DNA of 64,000 nt from Archangium sp. (lineage in GTDB: Bacteria > Myxococcota > Myxococcia > Myxococcales > Myxococcaceae): contig JAUXRX010000017.1 of assembly GCA_030681645.1 (NCBI GenBank), forward strand, positions 1 to 64,000, written 5' to 3'. This document shows positions 1 to 10,000 of the stretch, piece by piece. Position 1 is the stretch's first letter; the number at the start of each line of letters is the position of its first letter. The notes under the pieces were generated by a model. That model saw only the letters and a program-made list of their open reading frames with translations, searched no databases and had not been told where the DNA came from. Position numbers and translations under genes: made by a program.

Positions 1-453
<453 letters not shown>

Positions 454-462
454 GGACACGTC

Positions 463-882
<420 letters not shown>

Positions 883-892
883 AGGACCGATC

Positions 893-1102
893 ATGACGAC
901 CGCAGCGGAACTCAAAGACCTCTCCACCGACGACCTGAAGCGCCGCGCCGACGAACTCAAGGCGACGCTGTTTCAGGACCAGCTCAAGCTGCGCACGGGC
1001 GCGCTCGACAACCCGTCGGAGCGCACCACCCACAAGCGCGATCTCGCGCGCGTGCTGACCGTTCTCACCCAGAAGCAGAAGTCTGCTTCGGCGAAGAAGT
1101 AA
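893..1102 (+). CDS. rpmC: 50S ribosomal protein L29
   Basis: 69 residues, the usual size of L29, a two-helix protein near the peptide exit tunnel and part of the docking site for trigger factor and SRP. It shows the family pattern AELKDLSTDDLKRRADELKATLFQDQLKLRTGALDNPSE followed by a basic end. AAAGGA precedes the ATG. Order rplP-rpmC-rpsQ is the standard S10 tail. Confidence 0.97.
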   Translation: MTTAAELKDLSTDDLKRRADELKATLFQDQLKLRTGALDNPSERTTHKRDLARVLTVLTQKQKSASAKK

Positions 1103-1114
1103 GGACGAACCATC

Positions 1115-1426
1115 ATGGCTGAGACCACCACCACTGAAGCGGCTGATGCTTCCCGCGGGCGTCCCAAGACCCGCATCGGCGTCGTCACGTCGAACAAGAT
1201 GCAGAAGACCGTCGTCGTCACCGTTCGTCGCCGCGCGGCCCACGCGCAGTACGGCAAGATTCAGACGCTGCGCGTGAAGTACAAGGCGCACGCCGAGGAC
1301 CACGACTACCCCAAGAAGATCACGGTCAATGAGGGAGACAAGGTCCTCATCGCCGAGACGCGCCCGTTCTCGAAGGACAAGCGGTGGCGCGTGGTGAAGG
1401 TCATTGAGAAGGCTGGCCAGGCCTGA
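1115..1426 (+). CDS. rpsQ: 30S ribosomal protein S17
   Basis: 103 residues; S17 is a primary 16S rRNA-binding OB-fold protein. The core begins around residue 20 ([19 protein letters not shown]) and contains [40 protein letters not shown]. It is slightly longer than E. coli S17 (84 residues) because of an acidic/Thr-rich N-terminal extension of ~18 residues. AAGGA lies upstream of the ATG. It is the last gene of the S10 section. Confidence 0.97.
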   Translation: MAETTTTEAADASRGRPKTRIGVVTSNKMQKTVVVTVRRRAAHAQYGKIQTLRVKYKAHAEDHDYPKKITVNEGDKVLIAETRPFSKDKRWRVVKVIEKAGQA

Positions 1427-1460
1427 AGTTCACGCCTCACCGGCGTAAAGGAAAACGACC

Positions 1461-1829
1461 ATGCTTCAGATGACCAGTCAGTTCGAGGTGGCCGATAACT
1501 CGGGCGCCAAGAGAGTGTTCCTCATCAACATCGCCGGAGGTTCGACGCGTTTCTACGGGTCGATCGGCGACGTCGTCACGGTGTCGATTCGTGAAGCGCT
1601 GCCGGGCTCCAAGGTGAAGAAGGGCGATGTGGCGAAGGCCGTCATCGTTCGCACCGCCAAGGAGATTCGTCGCGCTGACGGCTCGTACATCAAGTTCGAC
1701 GTCAACTCGGCAGTGTTGATCAACAAAGAGCTCGAGCCCATCGGGACTCGCATCTTCGGGCCCGTCGCGCGTGAGCTGCGAGCCAAGAAGTTCATGAAGA
1801 TCATCTCCCTCGCGCCTGAGGTGCTCTGA
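1461..1829 (+). CDS. rplN: 50S ribosomal protein L14
   Basis: 122 residues, exactly the usual L14 length. L14 binds 23S rRNA on the subunit interface. The start [19 protein letters not shown] and the end [17 protein letters not shown] are diagnostic. AAAGGA precedes the ATG. It opens the spc section, and rplX begins 3 bp after its stop, so the two are probably translationally coupled. Confidence 0.98.
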   Translation: MLQMTSQFEVADNSGAKRVFLINIAGGSTRFYGSIGDVVTVSIREALPGSKVKKGDVAKAVIVRTAKEIRRADGSYIKFDVNSAVLINKELEPIGTRIFGPVARELRAKKFMKIISLAPEVL

Positions 1830-1832
1830 GTC

Positions 1833-2159
1833 ATGCAGAAGCTGAAAGTCGGAGACACGGTTCAAGTCACGTCGGGCGCTGAGCGCTCGGCCAGCCTCAA
1901 TCGGGGCAAGATCATCGCGATCGATCGCGAGGCGCTGCGGGTTCGCGTCGAGGGCCTTCGGGTGGTGAAGCGCCACGTCAAGAAGGGCCGCGACCGCGCC
2001 AACCCTGACGGTGGCATCATCGAGAAGCCGGGCTCCATCGCGCTGTCGAACGTCGCGCTGGTGTGCCCGAAGTGCGACAAGGCCACCCGCATCGGCACGC
2101 GGACGGTCGAGGGCAAGAAGAAGCGTTTCTGCAAGAAGTGCGACGCCACCATCGAGTGA
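1833..2159 (+). CDS. rplX: 50S ribosomal protein L24 with C-terminal CxxC pairs
   Basis: 108 residues. L24 is an early 23S rRNA assembly protein. The N-terminal KOW motif is visible ([29 protein letters not shown], residues ~5-33) with [13 protein letters not shown] after it. The C-terminus has two CxxC pairs (CPKC and CKKC, residues ~78-105) that could bind zinc, a form found in several phyla including Deltaproteobacteria-type lineages. Its ATG follows the rplN stop by 3 bp. Confidence 0.97.
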   Translation: MQKLKVGDTVQVTSGAERSASLNRGKIIAIDREALRVRVEGLRVVKRHVKKGRDRANPDGGIIEKPGSIALSNVALVCPKCDKATRIGTRTVEGKKKRFCKKCDATIE

Positions 2160-2242
2160 GTCGTTGAATCAACCGGCCTTTGGAGCGCGGAGAAAGACCG
2201 CGGACCTGGAGAACACGCCGCCCACGAAAAGGAAACACGACG

Positions 2243-2920
<678 letters not shown>

Positions 2921-2943
2921 TAGGGCGGGCACCCGGCGCTCAA

Positions 2944-2988
2944 AGAAGCGCGGTGAACGCTTCTGACGAACCACCGGGATGGTCCCGG
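2944..2988 (+). promoter_or_regulatory. Two tandem hairpins between rplE and rpsH, where rpsN is missing
   Basis: The 125-bp rplE-rpsH gap contains two short perfect inverted repeats: AGAAGCG/CGCTTCT (2944-2950 and 2958-2964, 7-nt loop) and CCGGGA/TCCCGG (2974-2979 and 2983-2988, 3-nt loop). I find no S14 remnant here in any frame. The hairpins may form a leader structure for rpsH or a processing site; that is inference. In E. coli S8 regulates the spc operon at the rplE start, but I see no clear match to that site. Confidence 0.5.
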
Positions 2989-3045
2989 AAGGCGCCAGAA
3001 GCTCCGTGGCTGGGGGACACCCGGCCTGCAGGGAAGAAGTGATTC

Positions 3046-3444
3046 ATGCCGGTCAATGATCCCGTCGGTGACCTCGTCACGCGGCTTCGCAACGCGACGC
3101 TGGCGAAGCACGACAAGCTGACGCTCCCGTCGTCGAACCTCAAGGTCGAAGTGATCAAGGTCCTCAAGGAAGAGGGCTTTGTCGCCGACTTCGTCGTTCA
3201 CGAGAAGAAGCCCCAGAACGAGCTCACCGTGATGCTCAAGTACGGCCCGAACCGCGAGCCGGTCATCACTGGCATCAAGCGCGTCTCGAAGCCTGGCCTG
3301 CGCCGCTATTTCCCGGTCGGCAAGCTCCCGCGCGTGCGCGGCGGCACGGGCATCTCCATTCTCTCGACTTCCCGCGGCATCATGAGCGACGGCGAAGCCC
3401 GCAAGCAGAACGTGGGCGGCGAGCTCATGTGCACGGTGTACTGA
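3046..3444 (+). CDS. rpsH: 30S ribosomal protein S8
   Basis: 132 residues, standard length. S8 is a primary binder of the 16S central domain. The start [17 protein letters not shown] and the C-terminal half (ISTSRGI-type segment [15 protein letters not shown] ending in GGELMCTVY) match the family. GAAG sits ahead of the ATG. The gene follows a 125-bp gap instead of the usual rpsN. Confidence 0.98.
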   Translation: MPVNDPVGDLVTRLRNATLAKHDKLTLPSSNLKVEVIKVLKEEGFVADFVVHEKKPQNELTVMLKYGPNREPVITGIKRVSKPGLRRYFPVGKLPRVRGGTGISILSTSRGIMSDGEARKQNVGGELMCTVY

Positions 3445-3454
3445 GGACACGACC

Positions 3455-4021
3455 ATGAGCCGAATTGGAAAACTCCCCATTCCTGTCGCCGACAAGGTGA
3501 AGGTCGCCCTCGCGCCGGGCAAGGTGAACCTCGACGGCCCGAAGGGCAAGCTGTCGGTGGTCATTCACCCCGAAGTGAAGGTCGAGATGAAGGATGGCGC
3601 GATCGTCATCACTCGTCCCTCCGACGCTGCCAAGCACCGCGCCCTGCACGGGCTCACCCGCGCCATTGTCGCGAACGCCATGAAGGGCGTCTCGACTGGC
3701 TGGGAGCGCGCGCTCGCGATTCGCGGCGTCGGCTACCGCGCCGAGGTCAAGGGCAAGCAGCTGCACCTCTCGCTCGGCTACTCGCACCCGGTGGTGTTCG
3801 ACCTTCCCGAAGGCATCGTGGCCGAAGTCGCCAAGACGCCCCGCACGGAAGATCAGCTCCCCACCATCGACGTCACCCTGCGCGCGGCCGATCGCCAGCT
3901 GCTGGGTGAGACCGCGGTGCGTATTCGCAACCTCCGCCCGCCCGAGCCGTACAAGGGCAAGGGCATCAAGCTGCACGACGAGACGGTGCGTCGCAAGGAA
4001 GGCAAGACGGGTACGGCGTAA
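3455..4021 (+). CDS. rplF: 50S ribosomal protein L6
   Basis: 188 residues; L6 sits at the base of the L7/L12 stalk near the sarcin-ricin loop. The start MSRIGKLPIPV and the second-domain signature RIRNLRPPEPYKGKGIKL are characteristic, and the two repeated alpha/beta halves can be followed. It begins 10 bp after rpsH with a GAGGA Shine-Dalgarno. Confidence 0.98.
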   Translation: MSRIGKLPIPVADKVKVALAPGKVNLDGPKGKLSVVIHPEVKVEMKDGAIVITRPSDAAKHRALHGLTRAIVANAMKGVSTGWERALAIRGVGYRAEVKGKQLHLSLGYSHPVVFDLPEGIVAEVAKTPRTEDQLPTIDVTLRAADRQLLGETAVRIRNLRPPEPYKGKGIKLHDETVRRKEGKTGTA

Positions 4022-4082
4022 GCCACTACCCCTCATCCGCCGGCGGACGTCCTGATCGCTGGCGGAAGGAAAGGAACCACAC

Positions 4083-4439
4083 ATGAGCAAGAACACGCCA
4101 CGTCTCAACCGCAAAGAGCGCATTCGCAAGAAGGTCTCGGGGACCACCGAGCGCCCGCGCCTCACCGTCTACAAGTCGCTCAAGCACATCATCGCCCAGG
4201 TGATCGACGACAGCACCGGCCGCACGCTGGTCGAGGCCTCGTCGCTGTCGAAGGAGCTGAAGGGCAAGCTCAGCGAAGACGACAAGACCGCAGCGGCGAA
4301 GAAGGTCGGTACCCTGGTCGCCGAGCGCTGCAAGACTGCCAAGATCGAGAAGGTGGTCTTCGATCGCAATGGTTTCCCGTACCACGGACGCATCGCGGCG
4401 CTGGCAGATAGCGCACGCGCTGGCGGCCTGCAGTTCTGA
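4083..4439 (+). CDS. rplR: 50S ribosomal protein L18
   Basis: 118 residues, normal for L18, the second 5S rRNA-binding protein. Visible hallmarks are [34 protein letters not shown] and the C-terminus [32 protein letters not shown] precedes the ATG after a 61-bp gap from rplF. Confidence 0.98.
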   Translation: MSKNTPRLNRKERIRKKVSGTTERPRLTVYKSLKHIIAQVIDDSTGRTLVEASSLSKELKGKLSEDDKTAAAKKVGTLVAERCKTAKIEKVVFDRNGFPYHGRIAALADSARAGGLQF

Positions 4440-4462
4440 CCGAGGAACGAGGACAACCACTC

Positions 4463-4978
4463 ATGAGCAATACTCCGATCAATCCAAACGACCTCGACCT
4501 CAATGACCGGGTCGTCAGCATCAACCGCGTCGCCAAAGTCGTGAAGGGCGGCCGCCGATTCAGCTTCGCGGCGCTCGTCGTCGTCGGCGATGGCAACGGC
4601 CACGTCGGCGTCGGCCTGGGCAAGGCGAACGAAGTTCCCGAGGCCATCCGCAAGGGCGGCGAGAACGCGAAGAAGAACCTGTTCCGCGTTCCGCTGATGG
4701 GCAGCACCATTCCCCACGAGGCGCTCGGTCACTTCGGCGCTGGTCGCGTCTTCCTGCGGCCTGCCTCTGAAGGTACGGGCGTCATCGCAGGCGGCGCCGT
4801 TCGCGCCGTGCTCGAGGCGGCTGGTATTCGCAACATCCTCACCAAGAGCCAGGGCAGCCGCAACCCGCACAACGTGCTCAAGGCCGTCGTCGACGGGCTC
4901 AAGCAAATGCGGTCGCCCGAGCAGGTGTCTCGCCTGCGCGGCAAGGAAATTCACTTCGGCAAGAAGGCGCAGGCCTGA
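4463..4978 (+). CDS. rpsE: 30S ribosomal protein S5
   Basis: 171 residues. S5 lies at the mRNA entry and affects decoding accuracy. The double-stranded-RNA-binding S5 motif ([21 protein letters not shown], then [26 protein letters not shown]) occupies residues ~14-75, and the C-terminal domain carries the usual [24 protein letters not shown] lies upstream of the ATG. rpmD follows 2 bp after the stop. Confidence 0.98.
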   Translation: MSNTPINPNDLDLNDRVVSINRVAKVVKGGRRFSFAALVVVGDGNGHVGVGLGKANEVPEAIRKGGENAKKNLFRVPLMGSTIPHEALGHFGAGRVFLRPASEGTGVIAGGAVRAVLEAAGIRNILTKSQGSRNPHNVLKAVVDGLKQMRSPEQVSRLRGKEIHFGKKAQA

Positions 4979-4980
4979 CA

Positions 4981-5250
4981 ATGGGAATCAAGGTCAAGCT
5001 GGTGAAGAGCCACTCGGGCGCTTCGGAGCGTCAGGTCGCGACGATCGTCGGCCTGGGGCTGAAGAAGTTCGGCTCCGAGAAGCTGCTGAAAGACACTCCG
5101 GCCATCCGGGGCATGATCGACAAGGTCCGCCACCTGGTGGAGCACGAGATCGTGAAGGACGAGCCCAAGGTGCGCGCTCGCACGAAGCCCCGCGCCGTTC
5201 GCGTGCGTGATGCTGCGCGCGCTGCCGCCGCCAAATCGCAGGCGAAGTGA
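4981..5250 (+). CDS. rpmD: 50S ribosomal protein L30 with basic C-terminal tail
   Basis: 89 residues against ~60 in most bacteria. The L30 core (KVKLVKSHSGASERQVATIVGLGLKKFGSEKLLKDTPAIRGMIDKV) fills the first ~55 residues. The extra ~30 C-terminal residues are Arg/Ala/Lys-rich (RARTKPRAVRVRDAARAAAAK) and probably reach into rRNA; that is inference. It starts 2 bp after the rpsE stop. Confidence 0.96.
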   Translation: MGIKVKLVKSHSGASERQVATIVGLGLKKFGSEKLLKDTPAIRGMIDKVRHLVEHEIVKDEPKVRARTKPRAVRVRDAARAAAAKSQAK

Positions 5251-5257
5251 GGAAGAC

Positions 5258-5773
5258 ATGACCACGCTCCATACGCTCAAGGCTCCTCACCGCTCCACCC
5301 ACCGCAAGAAGCGCGTCGGTCGTGGCCAGGGGTCTGGTCTCGGCAAGACGGCAGGCCGCGGTGGCAAGGGCCAGAAGGCCCGCTCAGGCAACATGCGCTT
5401 CGAAGGTTTCGAAGGCGGCCAGAGCCCCCTGCAGCGCCGCCTGCCGAAGTTCGGCTTCAACCCGCCGAACCGGCTCGACTGGGCCATCGTCAACCTGGGC
5501 GACCTGCAGCAGTTCGCAGACGGCGCCACGGTCGACGGCAAGGCGCTCGCGAAGGCCGGCCTCGTCAAGGGCCGCTTCGACGGCATCAAGGTGCTCGGCA
5601 ACGGCGAACTGAACAAGAAGCTCATCGTCAAGGCGCACAAGTTCTCGGGCACGGCGAAGGACGCCATCACCAAGCTGGGCGGCTCGGTCGAAGAGCTCCC
5701 GCTCATGGTGCACAAGCCCGAGGCCGCCGCGAAGGCGCACGCTGGCAAAGGCGTGAAGGCCGTGAAGGCCTGA
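5258..5773 (+). CDS. rplO: 50S ribosomal protein L15
   Basis: 171 residues from ATG 5258, which has GAGGAAG upstream. An upstream in-frame start at 5207 would overlap rpmD and adds non-homologous residues, so I rejected it. Family signatures are GRGQGSGLGKTAGRGGKGQKAR in the Gly-rich N-terminus and FEGGQSPLQRRLPKFGF. L15 is a late 50S assembly protein. A terminator-like hairpin follows before secY. Confidence 0.97.
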   Translation: MTTLHTLKAPHRSTHRKKRVGRGQGSGLGKTAGRGGKGQKARSGNMRFEGFEGGQSPLQRRLPKFGFNPPNRLDWAIVNLGDLQQFADGATVDGKALAKAGLVKGRFDGIKVLGNGELNKKLIVKAHKFSGTAKDAITKLGGSVEELPLMVHKPEAAAKAHAGKGVKAVKA

Positions 5774-5812
5774 CCGACGTCGTGCTGACCTGTTCAAACA
5801 GGTGTTGAACCT

Positions 5813-5855
5813 CGCCCCTCGGACCGCCTAAAGGCCCGTGGGGCGTTTGGTTTCT
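5813..5855 (+). terminator. Terminator-like hairpin upstream of secY
   Basis: The arms CGCCCCTCGG (5813-5822) and CCGTGGGGCG (5836-5845) pair with one T-T mismatch. The loop itself contains GCC-TAAA-GGC. A T-rich stretch (TTTGGTTTCT) follows directly. It lies in the 120-bp rplO-secY gap, so it may attenuate rather than stop transcription, lowering secY relative to the ribosomal genes. A smaller hairpin (ACCTGTT/AACAGGT, about 5788-5803) precedes it. Confidence 0.65.
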
Positions 5856-5893
5856 GACGTACCCGAAAACCGATTCGACCGAAGGACGGACCC

Positions 5894-7270
5894 GTGGCTC
5901 TGAATGCCATCACCAACATCTTCCGTGTCGCAGAGCTGAGGACCCGGCTCACCTACACGATCGTGCTCCTTGCGGTGTACCGCATGGGCATCTTCATCAA
6001 CACGCCGGGCATCGACCGTACGGTGATGAACGCGTTCATGGACCGCCAGCGCAAAGAGGGCGGTCTGCTGAACCTCTTCAACCTCTTCTCGGGCGGCGCG
6101 CTCGATCAGATGTCGATCTTCGGTCTGGGCATCATGCCGTACGTCTCGGCCAGCATCATCATGCAGCTGCTCGCCGTGGTGGTGCCGACGTTCGAGCGCC
6201 TCCAGAAGGAAGGCGCCGCGGGCCGCCAGAAGATCAACCAGTACACCCGGTACGGCACGATCCTCCTGTCGATCGTTCAGGGCGTCAGCATCGCGCGCTT
6301 CATCTACTCGCTCGGCCGCAGCGGCGGGCAGAACAACCAGGCCTTCGATCAAGTCGTGGTTCCCGACAGCGTCGACCCGCTGTGGTTCACGTTCATGACC
6401 GTCGTCACGCTCACCGCCGGCACCGCGTTCATCATGTGGCTGGGTGAGCGCATCACCGAGAACGGCATCGGCAACGGCATCTCGCTCATCATCTTCGGCG
6501 GCATCGTCGCCGGCATTCCTCCCGCGGCCCAGCGTCTCTGGCAGCAGATGGACGCCGACAAGTACGGCGCCGACGCGCTCAACCCGGCCGCCGTGCTCGC
6601 GCTGCTGGTGTTGATGGTCGCCATCATCGGCGCGGTCGTCTTCATCGAACGCGGCATGCGACGAATCCCCGTGCAGTACGCCAAGCGCATGCAGGGCCGG
6701 CAGATGTTCGCCGGGCAGGCGACGTACTTCCCGCTCAAGGTGAACGCGTCGGGTGTGATCCCGCCCATCTTCGCCGGCGCGCTGCTCTCGTTCCCCGCGA
6801 CCCTGTCGAACTGGGTGCCCGCGCTCGGTGACGTGCAGCGTGCGCTCCAGAACAGCGCCTGGGTCTACAACGGCCTCTTCGTGCTGCTGATCATCTTCTT
6901 CGCCTTCTTCTACACGTCGCTGACCTTCCGCGCCGATGACGTGGCCGACAACATCAAGAAGCAGGGCGGCTACATTCCGGGCATTCGGCCGGGCCGCCAG
7001 ACCGCCGAGTTCATCGAGCGCGTGCTTCACCGGCTCACCTTCGGCGGAGCGCTCTACCTCTCGTTCATCTGCGTGATCCCGACCGTGTTCGCGCAGGAGT
7101 TGAAGGTGCCGTTCGCCTTCGGAGGCACGGGCCTCTTGATTGTCGTCGGCGTCGCCCTCGACACCGTGCAGCAGATCGAGCAGCACCTCATCAGCCGCAA
7201 CTACGAAGGCTTCGCCGGTCCACGTGGTCCACGCATTCGCGGTCGCGTGCGCGTTGGCGACGCAGCCTGA
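5894..7270 (+). CDS. secY: Protein translocase subunit SecY
   Basis: 458 residues with about ten hydrophobic segments, the expected topology of the SecYEG channel core that moves unfolded proteins across or into the inner membrane. Family landmarks are IFINTPGIDRTVMNAF near the N-terminus, GLGIMPYVSASIIMQLL in TM2, ENGIGNGISLIIF, and RRIPVQYAKRMQGRQMFAGQATYFPLKVNASGVIPPIFAGALL. The start is GTG 5894 with GAAGGACGGA upstream. adk follows within 15 bp. Confidence 0.98.
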   Translation: MALNAITNIFRVAELRTRLTYTIVLLAVYRMGIFINTPGIDRTVMNAFMDRQRKEGGLLNLFNLFSGGALDQMSIFGLGIMPYVSASIIMQLLAVVVPTFERLQKEGAAGRQKINQYTRYGTILLSIVQGVSIARFIYSLGRSGGQNNQAFDQVVVPDSVDPLWFTFMTVVTLTAGTAFIMWLGERITENGIGNGISLIIFGGIVAGIPPAAQRLWQQMDADKYGADALNPAAVLALLVLMVAIIGAVVFIERGMRRIPVQYAKRMQGRQMFAGQATYFPLKVNASGVIPPIFAGALLSFPATLSNWVPALGDVQRALQNSAWVYNGLFVLLIIFFAFFYTSLTFRADDVADNIKKQGGYIPGIRPGRQTAEFIERVLHRLTFGGALYLSFICVIPTVFAQELKVPFAFGGTGLLIVVGVALDTVQQIEQHLISRNYEGFAGPRGPRIRGRVRVGDAA

Positions 7271-7285
7271 GCCTTGGGGGGGATC

Positions 7286-7837
7286 ATGCACCTCGTCTTC
7301 TTTGGGCCTCCGGGCGCTGGCAAGGGCACACAGGCCCAGCGCATCGTGGCCGACTTCGGTATTCCGCAGATCTCGACCGGTGACATCCTCCGCGCGGCGG
7401 TTGCCAACGGCACGACCCTCGGCAAGCAGGCCGGCCCGTTGATGGCGGCTGGCAAGCTGGTTCCCGACGAGCTCGTCATCGGCATCGTCGAGGAGCGCCT
7501 CAAGGAGCCCGACTGCAAGAAGGGCTTTCTGCTCGACGGCTTCCCTCGCACGATTCCCCAGGCGCAGTCGCTCGAGGTGGTGCTCCAGAAGCAGGACAAG
7601 CGTATCGAGCACGTCGTCTCGCTCGAGGTCGCCGACGAGGTCATTCAGGAGCGAATGAAGGGTCGCGGCCGTGCCGACGACTCGCCCGAGACGGTGCAGA
7701 AGCGCCTCGACGAGTTCCGCAAGCTGACGGCCCCGCTCAAGGCCTACTACCAGGAGCGCGGGCTGCTCCGGACCATCAACGGCGTCGGCTCGCTCGACGA
7801 GATCTACGCCAGCATCAAGCAGTCGATCGGCCGCTAG
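7286..7837 (+). CDS. adk: Adenylate kinase
   Basis: 183 residues from ATG 7286, with a G-rich Shine-Dalgarno before it; an in-frame TTG 12 bases upstream is less likely. The enzyme interconverts ATP + AMP and 2 ADP. Visible are the P-loop GPPGAGKGT (residues 7-15), the AMP-binding STGDILR and the DGFPRT motif. The lid is short (MKGRGRADDSPETVQKRL) with no zinc Cys, so this is a short-lid form. secY-adk-infA order is classical. Confidence 0.97.
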   Translation: MHLVFFGPPGAGKGTQAQRIVADFGIPQISTGDILRAAVANGTTLGKQAGPLMAAGKLVPDELVIGIVEERLKEPDCKKGFLLDGFPRTIPQAQSLEVVLQKQDKRIEHVVSLEVADEVIQERMKGRGRADDSPETVQKRLDEFRKLTAPLKAYYQERGLLRTINGVGSLDEIYASIKQSIGR

Positions 7838-7959
7838 ACCGGGCCGAAAACACGAGTTTCAGCCACGCGTAGGCAGCCCCGCTTGCGTCTGGTGAGCAGA
7901 AGTGGTACGGGCCGCGCTCCTGTAGGGGTTAGCGGTTCCTTGAAGAGAGGTTGCGGCGT

Positions 7960-8178
7960 TTGGCGAAGGAAGACTCGATCGAAGTGGAAGGAACCGTGAA
8001 GGAGCCGCTCCCGAACGCCATGTTCAAGGTGCAGCTCGAGAACGGTCATGAGGTGCTTGCGCACATCTCTGGAAAAATGCGTATGCACTTCATCCGCATT
8101 CTTCCCGGCGACAAGGTGAAGGTCGAGCTGTCTCCGTACGATCTCACCCGAGGCCGCATCACGTACCGCGCGAAGTAA
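7960..8178 (+). CDS. infA: Translation initiation factor IF-1
   Basis: 72 residues starting at TTG 7960, which yields the canonical start [20 protein letters not shown] lies 9 bp upstream. A TTG at 7951 would add three atypical residues. IF-1 is a single OB-fold that occupies the 30S A site. [46 protein letters not shown] matches it closely. A TTG start may keep IF-1 yield low. Confidence 0.97.
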   Translation: MAKEDSIEVEGTVKEPLPNAMFKVQLENGHEVLAHISGKMRMHFIRILPGDKVKVELSPYDLTRGRITYRAK

Positions 8179-8220
8179 TTCACTTTCAAACCGTTTCACT
8201 TCAACGTCACGAGGGTTGTC

Positions 8221-8337
8221 ATGAAGGTCCGTCCGTCAGTGAAGAAGATTTGCGACAAGTGCAAGGTGGTTCGCCGCGCGGGCGTCGTCCGCATCATTTG
8301 CCCGGCCAACCCCCGTCACAAGCAGCGTCAGGGCTGA
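8221..8337 (+). CDS. rpmJ: 50S ribosomal protein L36
   Basis: 38 codons: it opens [19 protein letters not shown] and ends NPRHKQRQG. The zinc ligands of the C+ form are all present (Cys11, Cys14, Cys27, His33). L36 is the smallest 50S protein and is normally encoded between infA and rpsM, as here. GAGGG precedes the ATG. Confidence 0.97.
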   Translation: MKVRPSVKKICDKCKVVRRAGVVRIICPANPRHKQRQG

Positions 8338-8347
8338 GTCGTCCTCA

Positions 8348-8360
8348 GCTGATCACCTCC
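8348..8360 (+). repeat. 13-nt repeat resembling the 16S rRNA 3' end, copy 1 (before rpsM)
   Basis: GCTGATCACCTCC occurs identically at 8348-8360 and 8805-8817, each in the leader just upstream of an alpha-operon gene. GATCACCTCC equals the anti-Shine-Dalgarno end of bacterial 16S rRNA. A one-mismatch relative, GATTACCTCC, occurs near 11238-11247 before rplQ. The role is unknown; pairing with the nearby Shine-Dalgarno is possible. Confidence 0.5.
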
Positions 8361-8380
8361 CGTTAGGAAGAAGAACCAAC

Positions 8381-8767
8381 ATGGCTCGTATTGCAGGCGT
8401 TGACCTCCCAGTTGCGAAGCGCGTCGTCATCTCGCTCCAGTACATCTACGGCATCGGCAAGAAGTCGGCGGCCGAGATCGTGACGAAGGCTGGCATCGAC
8501 ATGACCACCCGGACCAAGGATCTGACCGACGAGCAGTCGCGCAAGATCCGCGAGATCATCGAGGCGGACTTCACGGTCGAAGGTGACCTGCGCCGCGAGA
8601 TCACGATGAACATCAAGCGCCTGATGGACCTGGGCTGCTACCGCGGTCTGCGTCACCGTCGCGGTCTGCCGGTTCGTGGCCAGCGCACTCACACCAACGC
8701 GCGTACCCGCAAGGGCCCGAAGCGTGGCGTGCAGCGCGTCAAGCCCGCCGCTCCTGCCGCGAAGTAA
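8381..8767 (+). CDS. rpsM: 30S ribosomal protein S13
   Basis: 128 residues. S13 contacts the P-site tRNA and the 50S head bridge. The start [30 protein letters not shown], the middle [29 protein letters not shown] and the basic tail are diagnostic. AGGAAG lies before the ATG. Confidence 0.98.
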   Translation: MARIAGVDLPVAKRVVISLQYIYGIGKKSAAEIVTKAGIDMTTRTKDLTDEQSRKIREIIEADFTVEGDLRREITMNIKRLMDLGCYRGLRHRRGLPVRGQRTHTNARTRKGPKRGVQRVKPAAPAAK

Positions 8768-8804
8768 TTCACCCCCTGGCTTCGCGGGCCGTTCACGACG
8801 CGAA

Positions 8805-8817
8805 GCTGATCACCTCC
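8805..8817 (+). repeat. 13-nt repeat resembling the 16S rRNA 3' end, copy 2 (before rpsK)
   Basis: Second exact copy of GCTGATCACCTCC, 16 bp ahead of the rpsK ATG. The conserved placement upstream of two neighbouring ribosomal genes argues against chance, but no function is shown. Confidence 0.5.
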
Positions 8818-8833
8818 ACGAAGCGAGAACATC

Positions 8834-9283
8834 ATGGCTGAAGAGATTGCAGCACCGGCACCGGCCGCCGCTCCAGCTGCCCCGGTGGCAGCGGAAGGCG
8901 AGAAGAAGGTCGCCAAGGCGAAGAAGGGCAAGAAGAACATCCTCAACGGGATCGTTCACATTCACTCGACCTTCAACAACACGATGATCACGATCACCGA
9001 CGTCTCGGGGAACGTGATCTCGTGGTCGACGGCAGGCGCGCGTGGCTTCAAGGGCTCGCGCAAGTCGACGCCGTTCGCCGCGCAGGTCGCCGCTGGCGAC
9101 GCCGCCGCGAAGGCGATGGAGCACGGCCTGAAGAATGTTCAGGTGCTCGTGAAGGGCCCCGGCGCGGGCCGTGAGTCGGCGCTGCGCGCAATCGCCGCAG
9201 CTGGCCTGAAGATCTCCCTGATCCGCGACGTGACGCCGATTCCGCACAATGGCTGCCGCATGGCCAAGCGCCGTCGCGTCTGA
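8834..9283 (+). CDS. rpsK: 30S ribosomal protein S11 with Ala-rich N-terminus
   Basis: 149 residues against ~129 in E. coli. The first ~35 residues are an Ala/Pro then Lys-rich extension. The core follows ([47 protein letters not shown]) and ends [19 protein letters not shown]11 lies in the 30S platform near the E-site codon. rpsD follows in 36 bp. Confidence 0.98.
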   Translation: MAEEIAAPAPAAAPAAPVAAEGEKKVAKAKKGKKNILNGIVHIHSTFNNTMITITDVSGNVISWSTAGARGFKGSRKSTPFAAQVAAGDAAAKAMEHGLKNVQVLVKGPGAGRESALRAIAAAGLKISLIRDVTPIPHNGCRMAKRRRV

Positions 9284-9319
9284 CCCTTCACTCTCTCCAC
9301 ACCAAGGACACCCACTTCC

Positions 9320-9946
9320 ATGGCTCGTTACACCGCCAGCGTCTGCCGCATCTGCCGACGCGAAAACCTGAAGATGTATCTGAAGGGCGACCGTTGCTAC
9401 ACGGACAAGTGCGCCATCGAGCGCCGCCCGTATCCTCCGGGCCAGCACGGCCAGGGTCGCGTGAAGTTCTCGAACTACGGCGTCCAGCTGCGCGAGAAGC
9501 AGAAGGTCAAGCGCATGTACGGCCTGCTCGAGAGCCAGTTCCGCGGCTACTTCGCGCGCGCGGCTTCGTCGAAGGGCAAGACGGGCGAAATGCTCCTCCA
9601 GCTCCTCGAGCTGCGCCTCGACAACGTCGTCTTCCGCATGGGCTTCGCTGACACCCGCGCCGAGGCACGCCAGCTGGTTCGCCACGGTCACTTCACGGTG
9701 AACGCCAAGCGCGTGAACATGCCGGGCTTCGCCATCAAGCCGGGCTCGGTCGTCGAGGTTCACGACAAGTCGAAGAAGATCCTCCGCATCCAGGAGGCCA
9801 TCGAGACCGTCGACCGCCGCGGCATTCCCCAGTGGCTCGACGTCGACAAGAAGCTGCTGAAGGGCACCGTCAAGACGCCTCCGAACCGTGAGGACCTGAC
9901 GATGCCGATTCAGGAACAGCTCATCGTCGAGTTGTACTCGAAGTAA
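9320..9946 (+). CDS. rpsD: 30S ribosomal protein S4, zinc-binding form
   Basis: 208 residues. S4 nucleates assembly of the 16S 5' domain and in many bacteria autoregulates the alpha operon. Four Cys in the N-terminus (C9, C12, C26, C31 in CRICRRE...CYTDKC) form the zinc site of C+ S4. The S4 RNA-binding domain is visible ([33 protein letters not shown]). A strong hairpin follows before rpoA. Confidence 0.98.
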   Translation: MARYTASVCRICRRENLKMYLKGDRCYTDKCAIERRPYPPGQHGQGRVKFSNYGVQLREKQKVKRMYGLLESQFRGYFARAASSKGKTGEMLLQLLELRLDNVVFRMGFADTRAEARQLVRHGHFTVNAKRVNMPGFAIKPGSVVEVHDKSKKILRIQEAIETVDRRGIPQWLDVDKKLLKGTVKTPPNREDLTMPIQEQLIVELYSK

Positions 9947-9952
9947 TCGACC

Positions 9953-10000
9953 ACGCGTCCTGCTGCCGGGCCTCACGGCTCGGCGTGGGACGCGTTTCAT
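9953..10000 (+). terminator. Long hairpin plus T-rich tail between rpsD and rpoA
   Basis: Outer arms ACGCGTCC (9953-9960) and GGACGCGT (9988-9995) are perfectly complementary. The loop holds a second stem, GCCGGGCC/GGCTCGGC around a TCAC loop. TTTCATTTT follows the stem. This is an intrinsic-terminator layout inside an operon, so attenuation is likely. A second hairpin, CCGGAGCG/CGCTCCGG, lies right after it at 10008-10031. Confidence 0.7.

Noticed and set aside
2921..3045. A hidden rpsN remnant in the rplE-rpsH gap
   Set aside because: Checked in the three forward frames for the S14 CRxCGRxR and RKASW motifs; none found, and the gap is too short for the gene.
5894..7612. Long minus-strand ORF opposite secY and adk
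   Set aside because: His/Arg/Asp-rich antisense composition typical of high-GC shadows; both opposite genes are certain.
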